A stretch of DNA of 64,000 nt from Drosophila persimilis (Eukaryota; Arthropoda; Insecta; Diptera; Drosophilidae), in the NCBI RefSeq assembly GCF_003286085.1, contig NW_020825313.1, forward strand, positions 4,712,001-4,776,000, in the 5' to 3' direction. The translations under genes and the position numbers were made by a program. Positions within the stretch are counted from its first letter, which is position 1. Every line of letters begins with the position of its first letter. Positions 44,968 to 55,881 of the stretch are shown here, piece after piece. The notes under the pieces were generated by a model. It saw only the letters and a program-made list of their open reading frames with translations. It was not told the DNA's origin and searched no databases.

Positions 44968-47014
44968 GTTGCGACAAGCATGTAAACGTCCTGTCTGGTA
45001 ACGTTGGTAACATCGTAATAGTTTTCTACCATCCTCTGAATAATGTCATACAATCATACAGCAAGGAGGCAGGTCCGCGGTGAAGGCATGTTTGATTTCC
45101 CGCTTACCGGCCCAAAGACAACCCAGCCCAGCTCAGTTGCAGCCGCATATGGTCCCTGTCCGGCAAACAGTCACGATCTAATTGGAAATCCCAAATGTCC
45201 GTGATCCAGTCCAATGAATATCTTCGTCACTGCGTTTGGGTGGGGCCTAATTGGCAGGCTAGCATTAACGCCTTAAACATCTCGTCGGTGTAGAGTCAGC
45301 ATCGGCATGCTCAGGCTCGAAACGGAATACACGTTTCACAACGCATAGCGAATTGGCTTGCCTGTTCCACGATGGTTAGCTCCCTGGAGGATCCACCTCC
45401 AAACCACTGAATATTTAGATGACGACGGTCACCTTGCACCTTGCACCCCTACTTCTAGAAACTATTGTCTGCTGGTTTCGCTAACCTTCTGCGACTTTGC
45501 AGGATCTAGTCATATGAGCACTTCGTAGGCATGAAGAGCATAGTTAATGCCTCCTCACGTACCTCCACCTGTCTGGCGGAGAAGCTCCGCTGAAGTCCCT
45601 CAGCCTTTAACTGCATGTTGCCCTCCACAGATTGGACAACCTCTGAGACGGCTCTCTTGTTGCTCGCCGCGGTATTGGTCGATCCCTGCATGTAGCAATC
45701 GGCGCCTTGGTTCCCACCCTTCGATGTCCACGATAGTACACACCACGATAGCGCACCACGCACTAAAATGCACAATAGTTGGGAAAGGTATAATCGTCAC
45801 AGCATGCCTTGCCCACTCCACTCGCTTGCTTGTACGGAGTTTGGCCACAAGTTCTTCCAGAAGTGTTGGGTTGCTTAAATGCTGATCTGCCCTCGCTGAC
45901 TGCAAGAAGGCAGTGAGATTACTCACACGGGTTGCAAAGGGAATAATCTTCGTCAGGCTGTGCTCCGAAATATTGGGCACCTCTCGTATTCCACTGAGCT
46001 GGCTGCGTATAAGCTACTCCGGTCGACCATATCTGAAACACAGCTGCTCCACAACAGCTCTCACGGTGCTCGGATGAATCAAGAAAGACTTGACACTCTC
46101 GCGGTCTTCATCTTTCAGTGCCTTCAACACGCGTTGGTTGTTCTCCAGATTTGTACAGTTGTACGCTTGCGTTGTCTCAGTATATGTACAAAGAAAGATC
46201 GCCCAACCCTCGGGCTGACCTTCAAAGGCAGATCAGGAAGCTTGCGGGGCATATAGTTTCCACTGCTTCCATTTGGTGTCGTCCAGACGTACGATCCAGC
46301 TAGTGGCGTCGGCGTCGTGACGTTGCAGATGCCTACACACGGTGGCACGACTCCATGCGCTGTCTGCGCTGTACTGGTTGCGCAAAATGACGTAAAATAG
46401 CTGCTACTCGCAAGCAGTGGTGGTCCGCTATAAGATGGCGACTGCTCACTCCGACCCCGTTAGGTATTACGTGCTCCTATTGTTCTGGGCTCTTGCCTCT
46501 TGTCCTTTCCAGCTCCTGCTCCAACAATGCAATTCTCACCAAGAGATCCAGCAGTAGAGGTGGCTCGTTCTGTCCAAGTGCGGAAACTCCTGCTGTGGTC
46601 GTAAAACTTCTGGTCGTAAAACTACCAAGGTGACCGTAGTGGTTTGGCTAGGAATCAGCGGAGCCGACGTAACTATTACTTTCGACTTCGGCGGCCTGTT
46701 TCCTGCACCACTACTTCCAGATTGCGAAGACGCACTAGTTGTTGTGGGGGTGGATTGCCCCTTGATTATTCGCATTTTGCATCCTTCTATTTCCCAGAAG
46801 CTCCAGATAATCGACGCTGCCTGCGTCTACTTTGGGTCGCTGCCTGCAGCCCAGTCCACGCTGTCCGCGTTCCTCTGGGCGCTGCCTGCAGCCCAGCTCA
46901 AATCGACGCTGCCTGTATCCCTAGAAATTCTCTAACTGGAGGTGGTTGACTGCCTGTACTCCAGCGCAAATTGCCCTTGCAGTTCCTTGCCTAGAACTGT
47001 GAATAAAATATCAT
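44968..47014 (-). pseudogene. BEL/Pao pol-protease-gag fragment, unit 3
   Basis: Same content as unit 2, including the protease deletion (joint at about 45442) and the gag segments at 45980-45600 and 46775-46536. Confidence 0.82.
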
Positions 47015-47381
47015 GTCGGTGGTCACGCGGAGATGCCTTTAACAGCATCAATCAATCGGCAAGAACAGTTATTGTCGCATGCAGCTGCTGCTGCTTGCCC
47101 CTGCTGGTTCTGAGCTGCCGCACCGCTGCTTAGCTGTTTTATTCTATAAAGTACATCGATACACAACCTAGCAAAATATCGCCAAAAAATTCTTACCGCA
47201 GTATGTCCTCCTGCTTTAACCACGAGACAGTGAAACAGTGAAGCTTAAAACCCTGGCGGCACCTCATGGTAGCCGAAAGTATGCCTGTTCGTTTGTAGCT
47301 AGAAATTCACATTTTATCGATATACATTAAATACTAGATCTCAAACTACCCGCCTATATCGGTCAATTATCGTCCGACGAC
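47015..47381 (-). mobile_element. MITE-like element, unit 3
   Basis: 367 bases with the same termini as in the other units. Confidence 0.65.
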
Positions 47382-47513
47382 ACTTACCATACCCTTTTTA
47401 CGTTTGGTTTGTTCTTTTTCATGGTTTTATATAGTTTATTTTGTATAACTTTCATTTTATTAGATATAAAGACTTTTTTAAATGATAGAAAATAAAACTA
47501 ATCACTCTTGTAT
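47382..47513 (-). pseudogene. mRpL3: mRpL3 3' UTR and last codons, unit 3 (left of LINE)
   Basis: The 3' UTR and the final bases of the mRpL3-derived exon, ending at the target-site duplication. The rest of the exon lies at 52681-53029. Confidence 0.8.
47502..47513 (+). repeat. Target-site duplication, left (Jockey into mRpL3)
   Basis: TCACTCTTGTAT repeats exactly at 52681-52692. Two more A upstream could extend it to 14 bases but merge with the poly(A) tail. Confidence 0.93.
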
Positions 47514-47913
47514 GGAGTCTCGAATCAACTTTCATAGAGATCGGTTGTGTCGCGCTTGTGCAAAGTTGTTTTCTTTATTCTGCTTTAGCGGAGCATGCTC
47601 TTGTGTGCTAAAAATAGCATACATCATAAATTCGGGTGCTGCTTCGTGCGGTATCGGCAATTGGACAAAAACAAAAAACACATTTGTGAACGTTTTTACA
47701 ACTGTATTCACTGCCCTTCGGGCAAGACATTCCCCTCACTCTGCGCACAGCCGCACAAGAGGGGCAATAAAAACTTCGCTTATCAGCTAAGGTGATCTCT
47801 CCCTGCTCCATTTCTTTAATATTGGTAAATTGAAGAATATACATAACTATAGAATAAATGAAAACATTTTATCTGACTCTCGGCTTAGAAATAAGCGGAC
47901 TGATCATGAGAGA
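47514..47913 (+). promoter_or_regulatory. Jockey 5' UTR, probable internal promoter
   Basis: About 400 bases from the insertion edge (GGAGTCTCGAATC) to the first in-frame ATG of ORF1. Jockey-clade LINEs start transcription at their first base from an internal initiator and downstream elements. I see GAGATCGGTTGTG at 47536-47548, which resembles a downstream promoter element, but position +28 relative to the start is only approximately met. Confidence 0.5.
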
Positions 47914-49749
47914 ATGCTTCTAATATCAGGCAAATTACCTTCTGAGATTCGTTCTGAGTACCGTTCAGAGGCAGAACGCTCTACATCCACAGAAACCACA
48001 ACAACAGTAACATTCACTAGTGCCACCAACAACACCACCTACACCATGGCAACTGCTACAATAAGCAGTATCTGCCCTGCATTAAGCTTTGATAGCCAAG
48101 AAAACTCCATATCCACATGCCCCGACGACACTGAGGCAAAAACACTTCGCACTGCTGCCGAACGACTTCTGGATGCTCAAAAACGGAGAACGGGCAAAAG
48201 AAAAAATGATCAGACTTTGTCATCCTATCCTAAATCTAAACGAGGGAGCGGCGGCCGGGACCTGGGCGTGTCCCCCACTACAAGCCAACAGGCAAACACC
48301 AACAACAGATTTGCCATTCTTGACACGAACATCCCAAGTGATAGTAATAATGAGGAAGTTCGGATGAATGTAGATGCAGACGCTGGAAATGACCAAATGG
48401 ATGAACACCTTTATGAAGCAGTTAATACAGACCAGTGTCTTCAAGGTGAATCAACGAGCTCTGGTAATCAGCTTAAAGGCCCTCCAAAACCACCGCAAAT
48501 AGTTGTCAATATTAGCAACTTAAATGACTTATTTGATGTCATAAAGGACGTTGCAAATTTGAATAACGTTGTCGTCAAAGCTAACCAGGGGGAAACGGTC
48601 AGAATCCTCCCCAAAGACTGTGATACCTATAGAGCAATTGTGGATCGTTTCGATGCCATTGGAATAGAATTCCACACATACCAATTGCAGACTGAAAAGC
48701 TTCATAGAATTGTTGTAAGAGACCTACATCATAGCACCCTAAACAATGATATTACCGCCGGATTTAAAAAGTTGGGCTTCGAGGTCCTTCACATCCATAA
48801 TCCAAGCTCAAGGACTAACAAGGACGAAAAACTTAATATTTTTTTCATTAATATTAAGCCTTGTGCAAAAATTAACGAAATTTACCAAGTCAAGACCCTT
48901 TGCCGCCAAAAAATAAGGATAGAAAGGATGCGAAAATCCACAGAGATTGCTCAATGTCGTCGATGCCAGGATTTCGGCCACACAGCCAAATACTGCCGCC
49001 GGCATCACAACTGTGCCAGATGCGGTGAAAATCACCAAACCTCACAATGCACACGCCCCCTAGATGCACAGCCAACCTGCGTTCACTGTTCTGGAAGCCA
49101 TATGGCCAGTTATAAAGGATGCCAATGGTATCAGGAGTTTCTACGCCGATCAATGGGCTGCGCAAAGAAGGCAATTAATACGCACAGGACGGGTCATGTC
49201 CCCTTAAATAATCAAGTGGCATATGCTTACTCTACCACACTTCCTGGAGACCAGCAACAGTTTCCTACCTTGCAGTCTAGTCACAAAAAGGGGGCTAATA
49301 GACCAACAATACAGCAGCACCAGCGAAATATTGTTCAGCACCAACCTTTGGTAGGCACTAGAAGTAATACAGGAGCCTCCTATGCTGCCGTAGCAAATGG
49401 TAATTCAAATGCAATACCTGCTACACCTGCTCAGCGTCGTTTTCATAGTCTACAAGCGCATCAGCCGCAAGGATTGAATAACCAGCAACAGAATTCATAT
49501 GAAGTTCAGGCACTGCTACAACAACAGCAGAAACAATTTCAACAATGGCAACAACAGCTCCAACAGCAGCAGCAGCAGCAGTTTCATATGTGGCTACAGC
49601 AACAGCAGCAAGAACAGCAGCAGCATAATAGTCAAGCCAATCAACGCCTTGAAAAACTCGAAAAAATGGTTTTTGAATTGGCCAACACGATTAAGCAATG
49701 GGCTGGATCTAATCTTCAGCTCCAGAACAACGTTTCAGCATCTCAATGA
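47914..49749 (+). CDS. Jockey-clade ORF1 protein (gag-like nucleic-acid-binding)
   Basis: The start is the first in-frame ATG (47914, MLLISGKLPSEIRSEYR), giving 611 residues; the frame is open 28 codons further upstream, but without an ATG. The protein packages element RNA. It has an N-terminal serine/threonine-rich part, an acidic MNVDADAGND stretch (about 150), a central domain with IRILPKD and FHTYQLQTEKLHRIVVRDL (about 225-270, the PRE_C2HC-like region of Jockey gags), three zinc knuckles between about 346 and 403 (CRRCQDFGHTAKYC, CARCGENHQTSQC, CVHCSGSHMASYKGC) and a glutamine-rich C-terminal region (about 525-580) encoded by CAG/CAA repeats. The stop TGA overlaps the ATG of ORF2. Confidence 0.9.
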   Translation: MLLISGKLPSEIRSEYRSEAERSTSTETTTTVTFTSATNNTTYTMATATISSICPALSFDSQENSISTCPDDTEAKTLRTAAERLLDAQKRRTGKRKNDQTLSSYPKSKRGSGGRDLGVSPTTSQQANTNNRFAILDTNIPSDSNNEEVRMNVDADAGNDQMDEHLYEAVNTDQCLQGESTSSGNQLKGPPKPPQIVVNISNLNDLFDVIKDVANLNNVVVKANQGETVRILPKDCDTYRAIVDRFDAIGIEFHTYQLQTEKLHRIVVRDLHHSTLNNDITAGFKKLGFEVLHIHNPSSRTNKDEKLNIFFINIKPCAKINEIYQVKTLCRQKIRIERMRKSTEIAQCRRCQDFGHTAKYCRRHHNCARCGENHQTSQCTRPLDAQPTCVHCSGSHMASYKGCQWYQEFLRRSMGCAKKAINTHRTGHVPLNNQVAYAYSTTLPGDQQQFPTLQSSHKKGANRPTIQQHQRNIVQHQPLVGTRSNTGASYAAVANGNSNAIPATPAQRRFHSLQAHQPQGLNNQQQNSYEVQALLQQQQKQFQQWQQQLQQQQQQQFHMWLQQQQQEQQQHNSQANQRLEKLEKMVFELANTIKQWAGSNLQLQNNVSASQ

Positions 49750-52466
49750 ACCCACTAAAGGTTCTCATCTGGAATGCTAACGGCATTTCACGGAAAGCAA
49801 AAGAGGTTGAGCTCTTCGCGCACAAGAATAGCGTTGACATTCTTCTTTTGACGGAGATCAGAATTAAAAGAGGGGCAGCTGTTAAAATACATGGATATGC
49901 CTTCTATCCAGCCTTCAAGCCATCGCGGAATAATAATAGCGTTGGTGGTGTTGCGGTTTTAGTTAAGACTTCGCTTCGTCATTTTCCACAAAGGGTCATT
50001 GAGACACGCAGCATGCAAATGTCAGCAGTAAAAGTAGCCACAGGACTGGGCGATGTGGAGTTCAGCGCCATTTACTGCCCTCCCAGAGTCAGGATTGAGG
50101 AAAGACATTACATTGATGCACTCCGTGCTTGCGGGCAAAGGTATTTGGTTGGTGGTGACTGGAATGCCCGACACTGGCTGTGGGGAGACACTTACAATTC
50201 CCCTAGGGGGCGAGAGCTAGCGGAAGCCATCTCTGCTACTGGCGCTAGGATCCTTGCAACTGGATCACCAACCAGGTACCCATATGTACTCAATCACACG
50301 CCGTCCTGCATAGACTTCGCAGTACATCATGGTATTCCGGATTCTCGAGCAACAATAAGTCAGAGCTGGGATCTGGACTCCGACCATCTGGCCTTAGTCA
50401 TCAGCATTAAAACAGATGGCATTATAGAAAATCCAAGCCCTCATCTAGTCACCAAGCACACTGACCTGCTCGCATTTAGGCAACATTTGGAGAGGTCTAT
50501 TCAACTGAACGTCTCGCTAAACTCTGAGGAAGATATCGAGATGGCTGTAGATAACATCACAGAGAGTATACACATGGCTGCAGCTGCCTCAACGCCCTCG
50601 CATCCTCCGACAAGCGCCGCCTATGGAATAGTCCTTACAAGAGAGGCCAGAGAGCTTTTGTTACAAAAAAGGAGACTTCGAAGACGCGCAATCCGATCTC
50701 AAGACCCATGGGACCGAATTCTATGGAACCGGACTGCCAAGCAACTTCGAAACACCCTGAGAGAACTTCGAAACAACTTCTTTGAACAAAAGCTTGCTTC
50801 CATGGATTACACCGTGGATGCTGGATATTCGCTTTGGAAGACCACTAAGTCTCTTAAGAGACAACCGTTCAGACAGATTCCCATCCGGTGTCCCAACGGT
50901 GAACTTGCTAGAAACGAAGAAGAGCAGGCCAATTCGTTTGCACATCATTTAGGGGACAGGTTCACCCATTACCAATTCGCCACGGAGGCGCAGTACAAAG
51001 AGACAAAAGATAGTCTGCAAACACCTCTACAAATGGCCTTACCCATTAAACCAGCCAGGGCTGAGGAGATTGTTGAAGTCATCAAGTCCCTACCGAGGAA
51101 GAAGGCTCCTGGCATTGACAGAGTGTGCAATTCCACACTGAAAGCATTGCCTACTCGGGCGATACTCTACATAGTGCTCATCTTTAACGCCATGTTAAGG
51201 ATGCAGTTTTTCCCTAAGCAGTGGAAGATAGCAACAATCCTGATGATCCATAAGCCTGGAAAACCGGAGGACGACCCTGAGTCGTATCGGCCAATAAGTC
51301 TCTTGTCTTCCTTATCGAAGGTCTGGGAAAGGCTTCTTGCCAATCGTCTTGGTGGGATCATCAAGGAACGCCGTATCTTGCCGGATCATCAGTTTGGCTT
51401 TCGGGAGGGACACGGCACAGTGGAGGAAGTCCACAGATTGGCAGGACACATCCTACAGGCCTATGATGATCTAGAATACTGCAATGCAGTCTTTATTGAT
51501 ATGCAGCAAGCCTTCGATAGAGTTTGGCATATCGGCCTACTGAGCAAAATTAAAAAACTGTTCCCAGCACCATACTACGGTGTCCTACGATCATACTTGG
51601 AAGGACGTCAGTTTATGGTCAGGTTCAGGAACACACATTCAACACCTTGCCAAATGAGAGCTGGAGTTCCACAGGGCAGCGTCCTTGGCCCGCTGCTTTA
51701 CTCTATCTATACTGCAGATCTACCCTCCCCAAGCGAGCAACATATGGAGGCCCCCCGTAAGGCTCTGCTTGCTACCTATGCGGACGATATAGCACTGCTC
51801 TACAGCTCCAAGTGCCGCCTTGAGGCAGCAGATGGTCTCCAAGAGTACCTCTACTCTCTGGCAGCTTGGTGCAAAAGATGGAATTTAAAAGTCAACCCAC
51901 TGAAGACCACCAATCCATGCTTCACCCTGAAAGCGCTCATAGACCACACCCCACCCATAAAGCTTGAAGGCGTAACTTTGGACCAACCAAAGCAAGCAAA
52001 GTATCTCGGTATCACCCTTGATAAGCGTCTTACTTTTGGTCCACACTTGAAAGCTACGGCTCGTAAATGTGGGCAAAGAATGCAGCAATTGCGGTGGCTG
52101 ATTAACAGAAGAAGCACCATGTCACTGAGAGCCAAAAGAGCAGTTTATGTACACTGTGTAGCCCCGATCTGGCTATACGGTGTGCAGATTTGGGGTATAG
52201 CTGCCAAATCGAACTATAAACGGATACAGGTCTTGCAGAATCGCGCCATGAGGCAAATAACGAACTGCCCTTGGTACGTGCGCGGCTCCACCCTACATCG
52301 GGATTTGAATCTGCATACAGTAGAGGAGCAGATTGGAAGGCATAACAGCAGATACAGTGACAGGCTAATTAGACACCATAGTATGCTCGCCAGACGATTA
52401 CTACCTGCCAGGCCTTTGAGGCGGTTGAAGAGATTGGGTTTTGCCAAAACTATTGGCCAACTCTAA
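49746..52466 (+). CDS. Jockey-clade ORF2: endonuclease and reverse transcriptase
   Basis: 906 residues, uninterrupted. It nicks target DNA and reverse-transcribes the element RNA at the nick. Endonuclease, residues 1-225: WNANG (N10), TEIRI (E37), GGDWNARHW (D138, N140, H143), CIDFAV (D190), DSDHLAL (D213, H214), so all catalytic positions are present. RT, about 440-730: KKAPGIDRVCN, SYRPISLLSSLSKVWERLL, FIDMQQAFDRVW (D585), GVPQGSVLGPL (641-650) and TYADDIALLY (YADD 678-681). A C-terminal region ends in LRRLKRLGFAKTIGQL without a CCHC. The ATG shares ATGA with the ORF1 stop, suggesting termination-reinitiation. Length matches other Jockey-clade ORF2 proteins (about 850-920). Confidence 0.95.
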   Translation: MNPLKVLIWNANGISRKAKEVELFAHKNSVDILLLTEIRIKRGAAVKIHGYAFYPAFKPSRNNNSVGGVAVLVKTSLRHFPQRVIETRSMQMSAVKVATGLGDVEFSAIYCPPRVRIEERHYIDALRACGQRYLVGGDWNARHWLWGDTYNSPRGRELAEAISATGARILATGSPTRYPYVLNHTPSCIDFAVHHGIPDSRATISQSWDLDSDHLALVISIKTDGIIENPSPHLVTKHTDLLAFRQHLERSIQLNVSLNSEEDIEMAVDNITESIHMAAAASTPSHPPTSAAYGIVLTREARELLLQKRRLRRRAIRSQDPWDRILWNRTAKQLRNTLRELRNNFFEQKLASMDYTVDAGYSLWKTTKSLKRQPFRQIPIRCPNGELARNEEEQANSFAHHLGDRFTHYQFATEAQYKETKDSLQTPLQMALPIKPARAEEIVEVIKSLPRKKAPGIDRVCNSTLKALPTRAILYIVLIFNAMLRMQFFPKQWKIATILMIHKPGKPEDDPESYRPISLLSSLSKVWERLLANRLGGIIKERRILPDHQFGFREGHGTVEEVHRLAGHILQAYDDLEYCNAVFIDMQQAFDRVWHIGLLSKIKKLFPAPYYGVLRSYLEGRQFMVRFRNTHSTPCQMRAGVPQGSVLGPLLYSIYTADLPSPSEQHMEAPRKALLATYADDIALLYSSKCRLEAADGLQEYLYSLAAWCKRWNLKVNPLKTTNPCFTLKALIDHTPPIKLEGVTLDQPKQAKYLGITLDKRLTFGPHLKATARKCGQRMQQLRWLINRRSTMSLRAKRAVYVHCVAPIWLYGVQIWGIAAKSNYKRIQVLQNRAMRQITNCPWYVRGSTLHRDLNLHTVEEQIGRHNSRYSDRLIRHHSMLARRLLPARPLRRLKRLGFAKTIGQL

Positions 52467-52637
52467 GTTTCCCTCCCAATATTATAATATTACTTTTTTT
52501 TTTATTATTACTATATACTATACTATATTATATCTCTATAAGTCCTCTTGCATAAAGCAATAGGTTTGGTCTCCTTAATACTTTTTACCTGTGTTGTTAA
52601 GATACGATATATGCAATGTACGGATTCAACGCTTAAT

Positions 52638-52680
<43 letters not shown>
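52467..52680 (+). terminator. Jockey 3' UTR, poly(A) signal and A30 tail
   Basis: It contains AATAAA at 52635-52640 with further AATAAA-like repeats, then 30 consecutive A (52651-52680). Short AT runs and a T10 tract lie near 52490. Confidence 0.85.
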
Positions 52681-52683
<3 letters not shown>

Positions 52684-52692
52684 CTCTTGTAT
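52681..52692 (+). repeat. Target-site duplication, right (Jockey into mRpL3)
   Basis: Exact repeat of TCACTCTTGTAT at 47502-47513. Confidence 0.93.
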
Positions 52693-53029
52693 ATAATAGT
52701 ATCTGTTCATACCAAATATCCTCAAAAGAAGTGTCCACCTCAAAGTCGTATCGTATATATATACGAGGCCACCGGTAGGTCCAGGCACTGAGCTACCTTG
52801 CACCCACATGACATTGTACTTTGCGTTAGTGCGCCAAATTCGCAGGCCTGTAAGAACACGCCAACGATTACCCATATGACCAGGCATCTTTGTACCATTC
52901 CAGATACGTCGCTTTTCGCCACCACCTCCAATGTTACCGGGACGGCGATGAGTCTTGGTAACGCCATGTGAAGCAGGCATGCCCTTGTAGCCGTGTCGCT
53001 TGACTACACCTTGGAAGCCGTGGTCCACG
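52681..53029 (-). pseudogene. mRpL3: mRpL3 3' exon, unit 3 (right of LINE)
   Basis: Main body of the exon, in one frame from the acceptor at 53029: GFQGVVKRHGYKGMPASHGV, HRRPGNIGGGGEK, KMPGHMGNRWRVLTGLRIW, NVMWVQGSSVPGPTGG and YIYDT. It has the same 17-base loss in the tail as unit 2. The Jockey element separates it from its last codons and 3' UTR. Confidence 0.88.
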
Positions 53030-53776
53030 CTATAACGAAAAGCCAGACAAATTAAAAGCTATTAGACCATTCATTAATCTAAATATAACTAAAATTCCAT
53101 GTTAATGTTGCAAAGTTAGATAGTACAGAAAAATTCATCAAGAATTTTGCATTTAAAATGTTAAGCAGGGTTTATTTATACGTAGTTGGCAATCACAGTG
53201 ACACGAAGCTATCTCTCAGTTCGCAAATATGGTTTCACAGTTTCGTGGTGTATGAGCAAAACTCTTATTTGGGCGACACATTGAGAAAAGATCAAATTAG
53301 TTTTTGTTCAATTCACTCAAGCAACGACAGATTTTTAGCCTCTTTTGCTACTGTCTTTCACTGGGCAATTTGTCGCGAACAAACGACAAATGTGTCTTGA
53401 CTGAAATGTGTTGACTATTGACGCTTAAAGGAATTAGCAAAAATCAGAAACTTTGCAAATCTATACAAATCCTGTATATGTGTAAAGTGTTGTTAGTGTT
53501 GTCGTCTCGACAGGACACAAAAAACATATAACACAAGCGAAGACAGAAAATGTTTTGCTCAGTGAGAGAGCGAGTGTACGTGGTTTTCTGTTTTGTCAGT
53601 GACCAGACCGACCACACAGGAAAAAAGTGTTGACCGCTATTTTCGAGCTCTGATCAAAACACTTTTAATTCATAGTTTTTGAATTTCTGATTTGTCTTAT
53701 TTAGTATATTTTGTAATCGTGGAATTAGCCATTTATTGTCATATAAAGTTTCTATGTTGCAAGCTTTGCAATAAAT
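53030..53776. other. AT-rich conserved stretch, unit 3
   Basis: Counterpart of 41944-42732, with a further deletion of about 45 bases at 53719. Probable mRpL3 intron at its left edge; otherwise unassigned. Confidence 0.4.
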
Positions 53777-55022
53777 AAACGAGGGAGAACGTTGTGAGTT
53801 ACATAGTCGGTACGGCTCTCCTCCGCCAGACGGCGCTAACATTGAACGACACGACAAAGAGTGCGTAGCGACAGAAAATTGATTTGTTACTTTTGGCTAT
53901 AATAATAATCCGATCTGATCAAAATTCGGCAGTCTGGTACATGTGGTCATTCTCAATGATTGCAGATGCCACAGATTTTCGTACTTTGCGGAGCAGAAGT
54001 GAGTGGCGCCAATTTTGAACTACACTTGTAACAGTGACATATCGCAGAAGTCTGGATACAAAATGTCGTTGCTCTAGCTCTGGTCTTATAGCACTAAGCG
54101 CTCATAGGGACGGACAGACAGACAGGACTCAATCGTCTCGGCCATTGATGCTGATCAACAATATATATACTTTATGGGGTCGGAAACGATTCCTTCTGGA
54201 CGTTACAAAGATCCACTTACAAAGATCCACCTATACTCATTTTGAGTATCGGGTATAACGAGGGGGAACGCTGTGACCGCGGCGACCTCAACGCGGCAAC
54301 TCAAGATTTATGCCCGATACTTAGTCAGTATGGCTCTTCTCCGGAAGACACCGCTAATATTAAACGACACGACAAAGAGTGCGTGCGAGAATGACAGATA
54401 ATCTGGGCGTGTCGTCAGGCGCTGCGTAGCCACTGAAAATTGATTCGTTCCTTTCGGCTATAAAAATGTTCCCATCTGATCCAGATTCAGCAATCTGATA
54501 GATATTGTCATTCTCTATGAGTTTTCCACAGATTTTCGTCGTTTGTGGGGGCGGAAGGGAGTGGGGCGAAATTTTGAAACAAACTTGTCAAAGTCCGTTA
54601 TCACAGGAGTGTGGATACCAAATTTGGTTACTCTAGCTCTTATAGACACTGAGATCCTTGAATTCACATTTTGCAATAGGCAAAGCCGACCATGAAACCT
54701 GTGTGTTAGAGAGAGACAGAGTGAGAGAGAATGAAGTTGTTTTCTTGATTCTGGCTATAATAATTATACGATCTGGTTCCGATTTTGCACTCTAGAAGAT
54801 ATAGTCATCCTCTACGATTCTGCGTTTTTCGTTTTCTCATATCTTTCAAATTGTGGATGCCACAGATTTTCGTCCTTTGTGTGGGCGGGCCGAAGTTTTG
54901 AAATATTCTTGTATCAGTGACATATCACAGAAGTCTGGACCCAAAACATCGTTACTCTAGCTTTTATAATCTTTGAGCACTAGGCGCTGATAGGGACAGA
55001 CAGACGGACGGACGCACAGACG
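53777..55022 (+). repeat. Mini-me-type repeats, unit 3
   Basis: Three consecutive pieces. The third is longer than in units 1, 2 and 4 and reaches a (GACG/GACA)n tract at 54998-55025, after which it joins CR1 directly. Confidence 0.75.
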
Positions 55023-55028
55023 GAAGGA

Positions 55029-55368
55029 CTAGAAAGATGCGGAAGGATTAGTAATTTAATAAGAGAAAGAGAATTAGTGGTGGATATAATATGGTAGAGG
55101 GAATTATAATCCGAGCATAAGACCCTAAACGGTTCATGCAAGGAATAATTCGATCTACAAAGTGGAAGAAACAACGGTATAAAAATTCTAGTAAGTCTAA
55201 TAGGGATCGTGAAGTTTATGCGGCTCAACAGATCAGGGCTGTCTATGTCACCCCTGATCAAGTTGTGCATAAAAATCACATCAAGCATTTTTCTACGGTT
55301 AACTAAGGGGAATGGGAGGTTTACTAATAGCAGTCTACTAGAGTAAGATGGGAAGAATGCGGTTGAAG
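55029..55368 (-). pseudogene. CR1 LINE 3' end, antisense, unit 3
   Basis: CR1 C-terminus as in the other units but with a shorter 3' end, fused across the unit joint in an open frame with the LOA ORF1 remnant of unit 4 (frame 55603-54980). Confidence 0.82.
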
Positions 55369-55881
55369 AGGCATGGTCTTTGCCCTCCGCCACTTTAAGA
55401 GAAGTACCGAGCTCCTTTGCGGTGTTTTTAATATTTAAATTTGAGTTTGGCATTGTTGGTCCCACGAGTAGACGGAAAGGGTTTAGTCGCCCGGGGCATA
55501 GCCCGCGTGCCCCGGGAAGTCTGATGTAAACTGGAGGTTTACAGGTATCCCGAGTTCGCACATTAGCGACCGAGCACCCCCTCGACCATGCATCCTTCGG
55601 CATATGAGAGTGTCACCTTGGATTGGGGTTATTTCACTGAGAGTTTTCTTCTCTCCGCCCGACTACAATTAGTAAGCATCCTGGCAGAGACATGACCGTA
55701 CCAGGACCTGTTTCCACCCGCCCTCACGGGGAGAGTATAGTCGCACTTCCAGCAGTGTGTACAGTTACGGCGGGTGCCGATTCTCTCGTGACTCCCTGTA
55801 TCCTAGGGCGTAAAGCACAGTCGCCTCGGATTCAGGACAAGCCAAGAACCCGAGACGCCTGTGCCCCGTTCCGAGATTACA

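Larger units (their letters stand above)
47514..52680 (+). mobile_element. Full-length Jockey-clade LINE with intact ORFs
   Basis: 5167 bases: 5' UTR (47514-47913), ORF1, ORF2 overlapping by ATGA, 3' UTR with AATAAA at 52635-52640, and 30 A at 52651-52680, flanked by perfect 12-bp target duplications. No stop or frameshift interrupts either ORF. With perfect duplications and a homogeneous tail this looks like a recent insertion. It carries endonuclease and RT but no RNase H, as is normal for the Jockey clade. The exact family is not identified; the decayed copy at 17621-22243 belongs to the same one. Confidence 0.93.
44455..55368. repeat. Array unit 3, carrying a LINE insertion
   Basis: 10914 bp in total. 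Without the 5167-bp Jockey-clade element and its 12-bp duplication the unit is about 5735 bp. The left part follows unit 2; from about 46990 several diagnostic positions switch to the unit 4 type (GCTTGCCCCTGCTGG, CTCAAACTACCCGCC), suggesting recombination or conversion between units. Confidence 0.9.
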
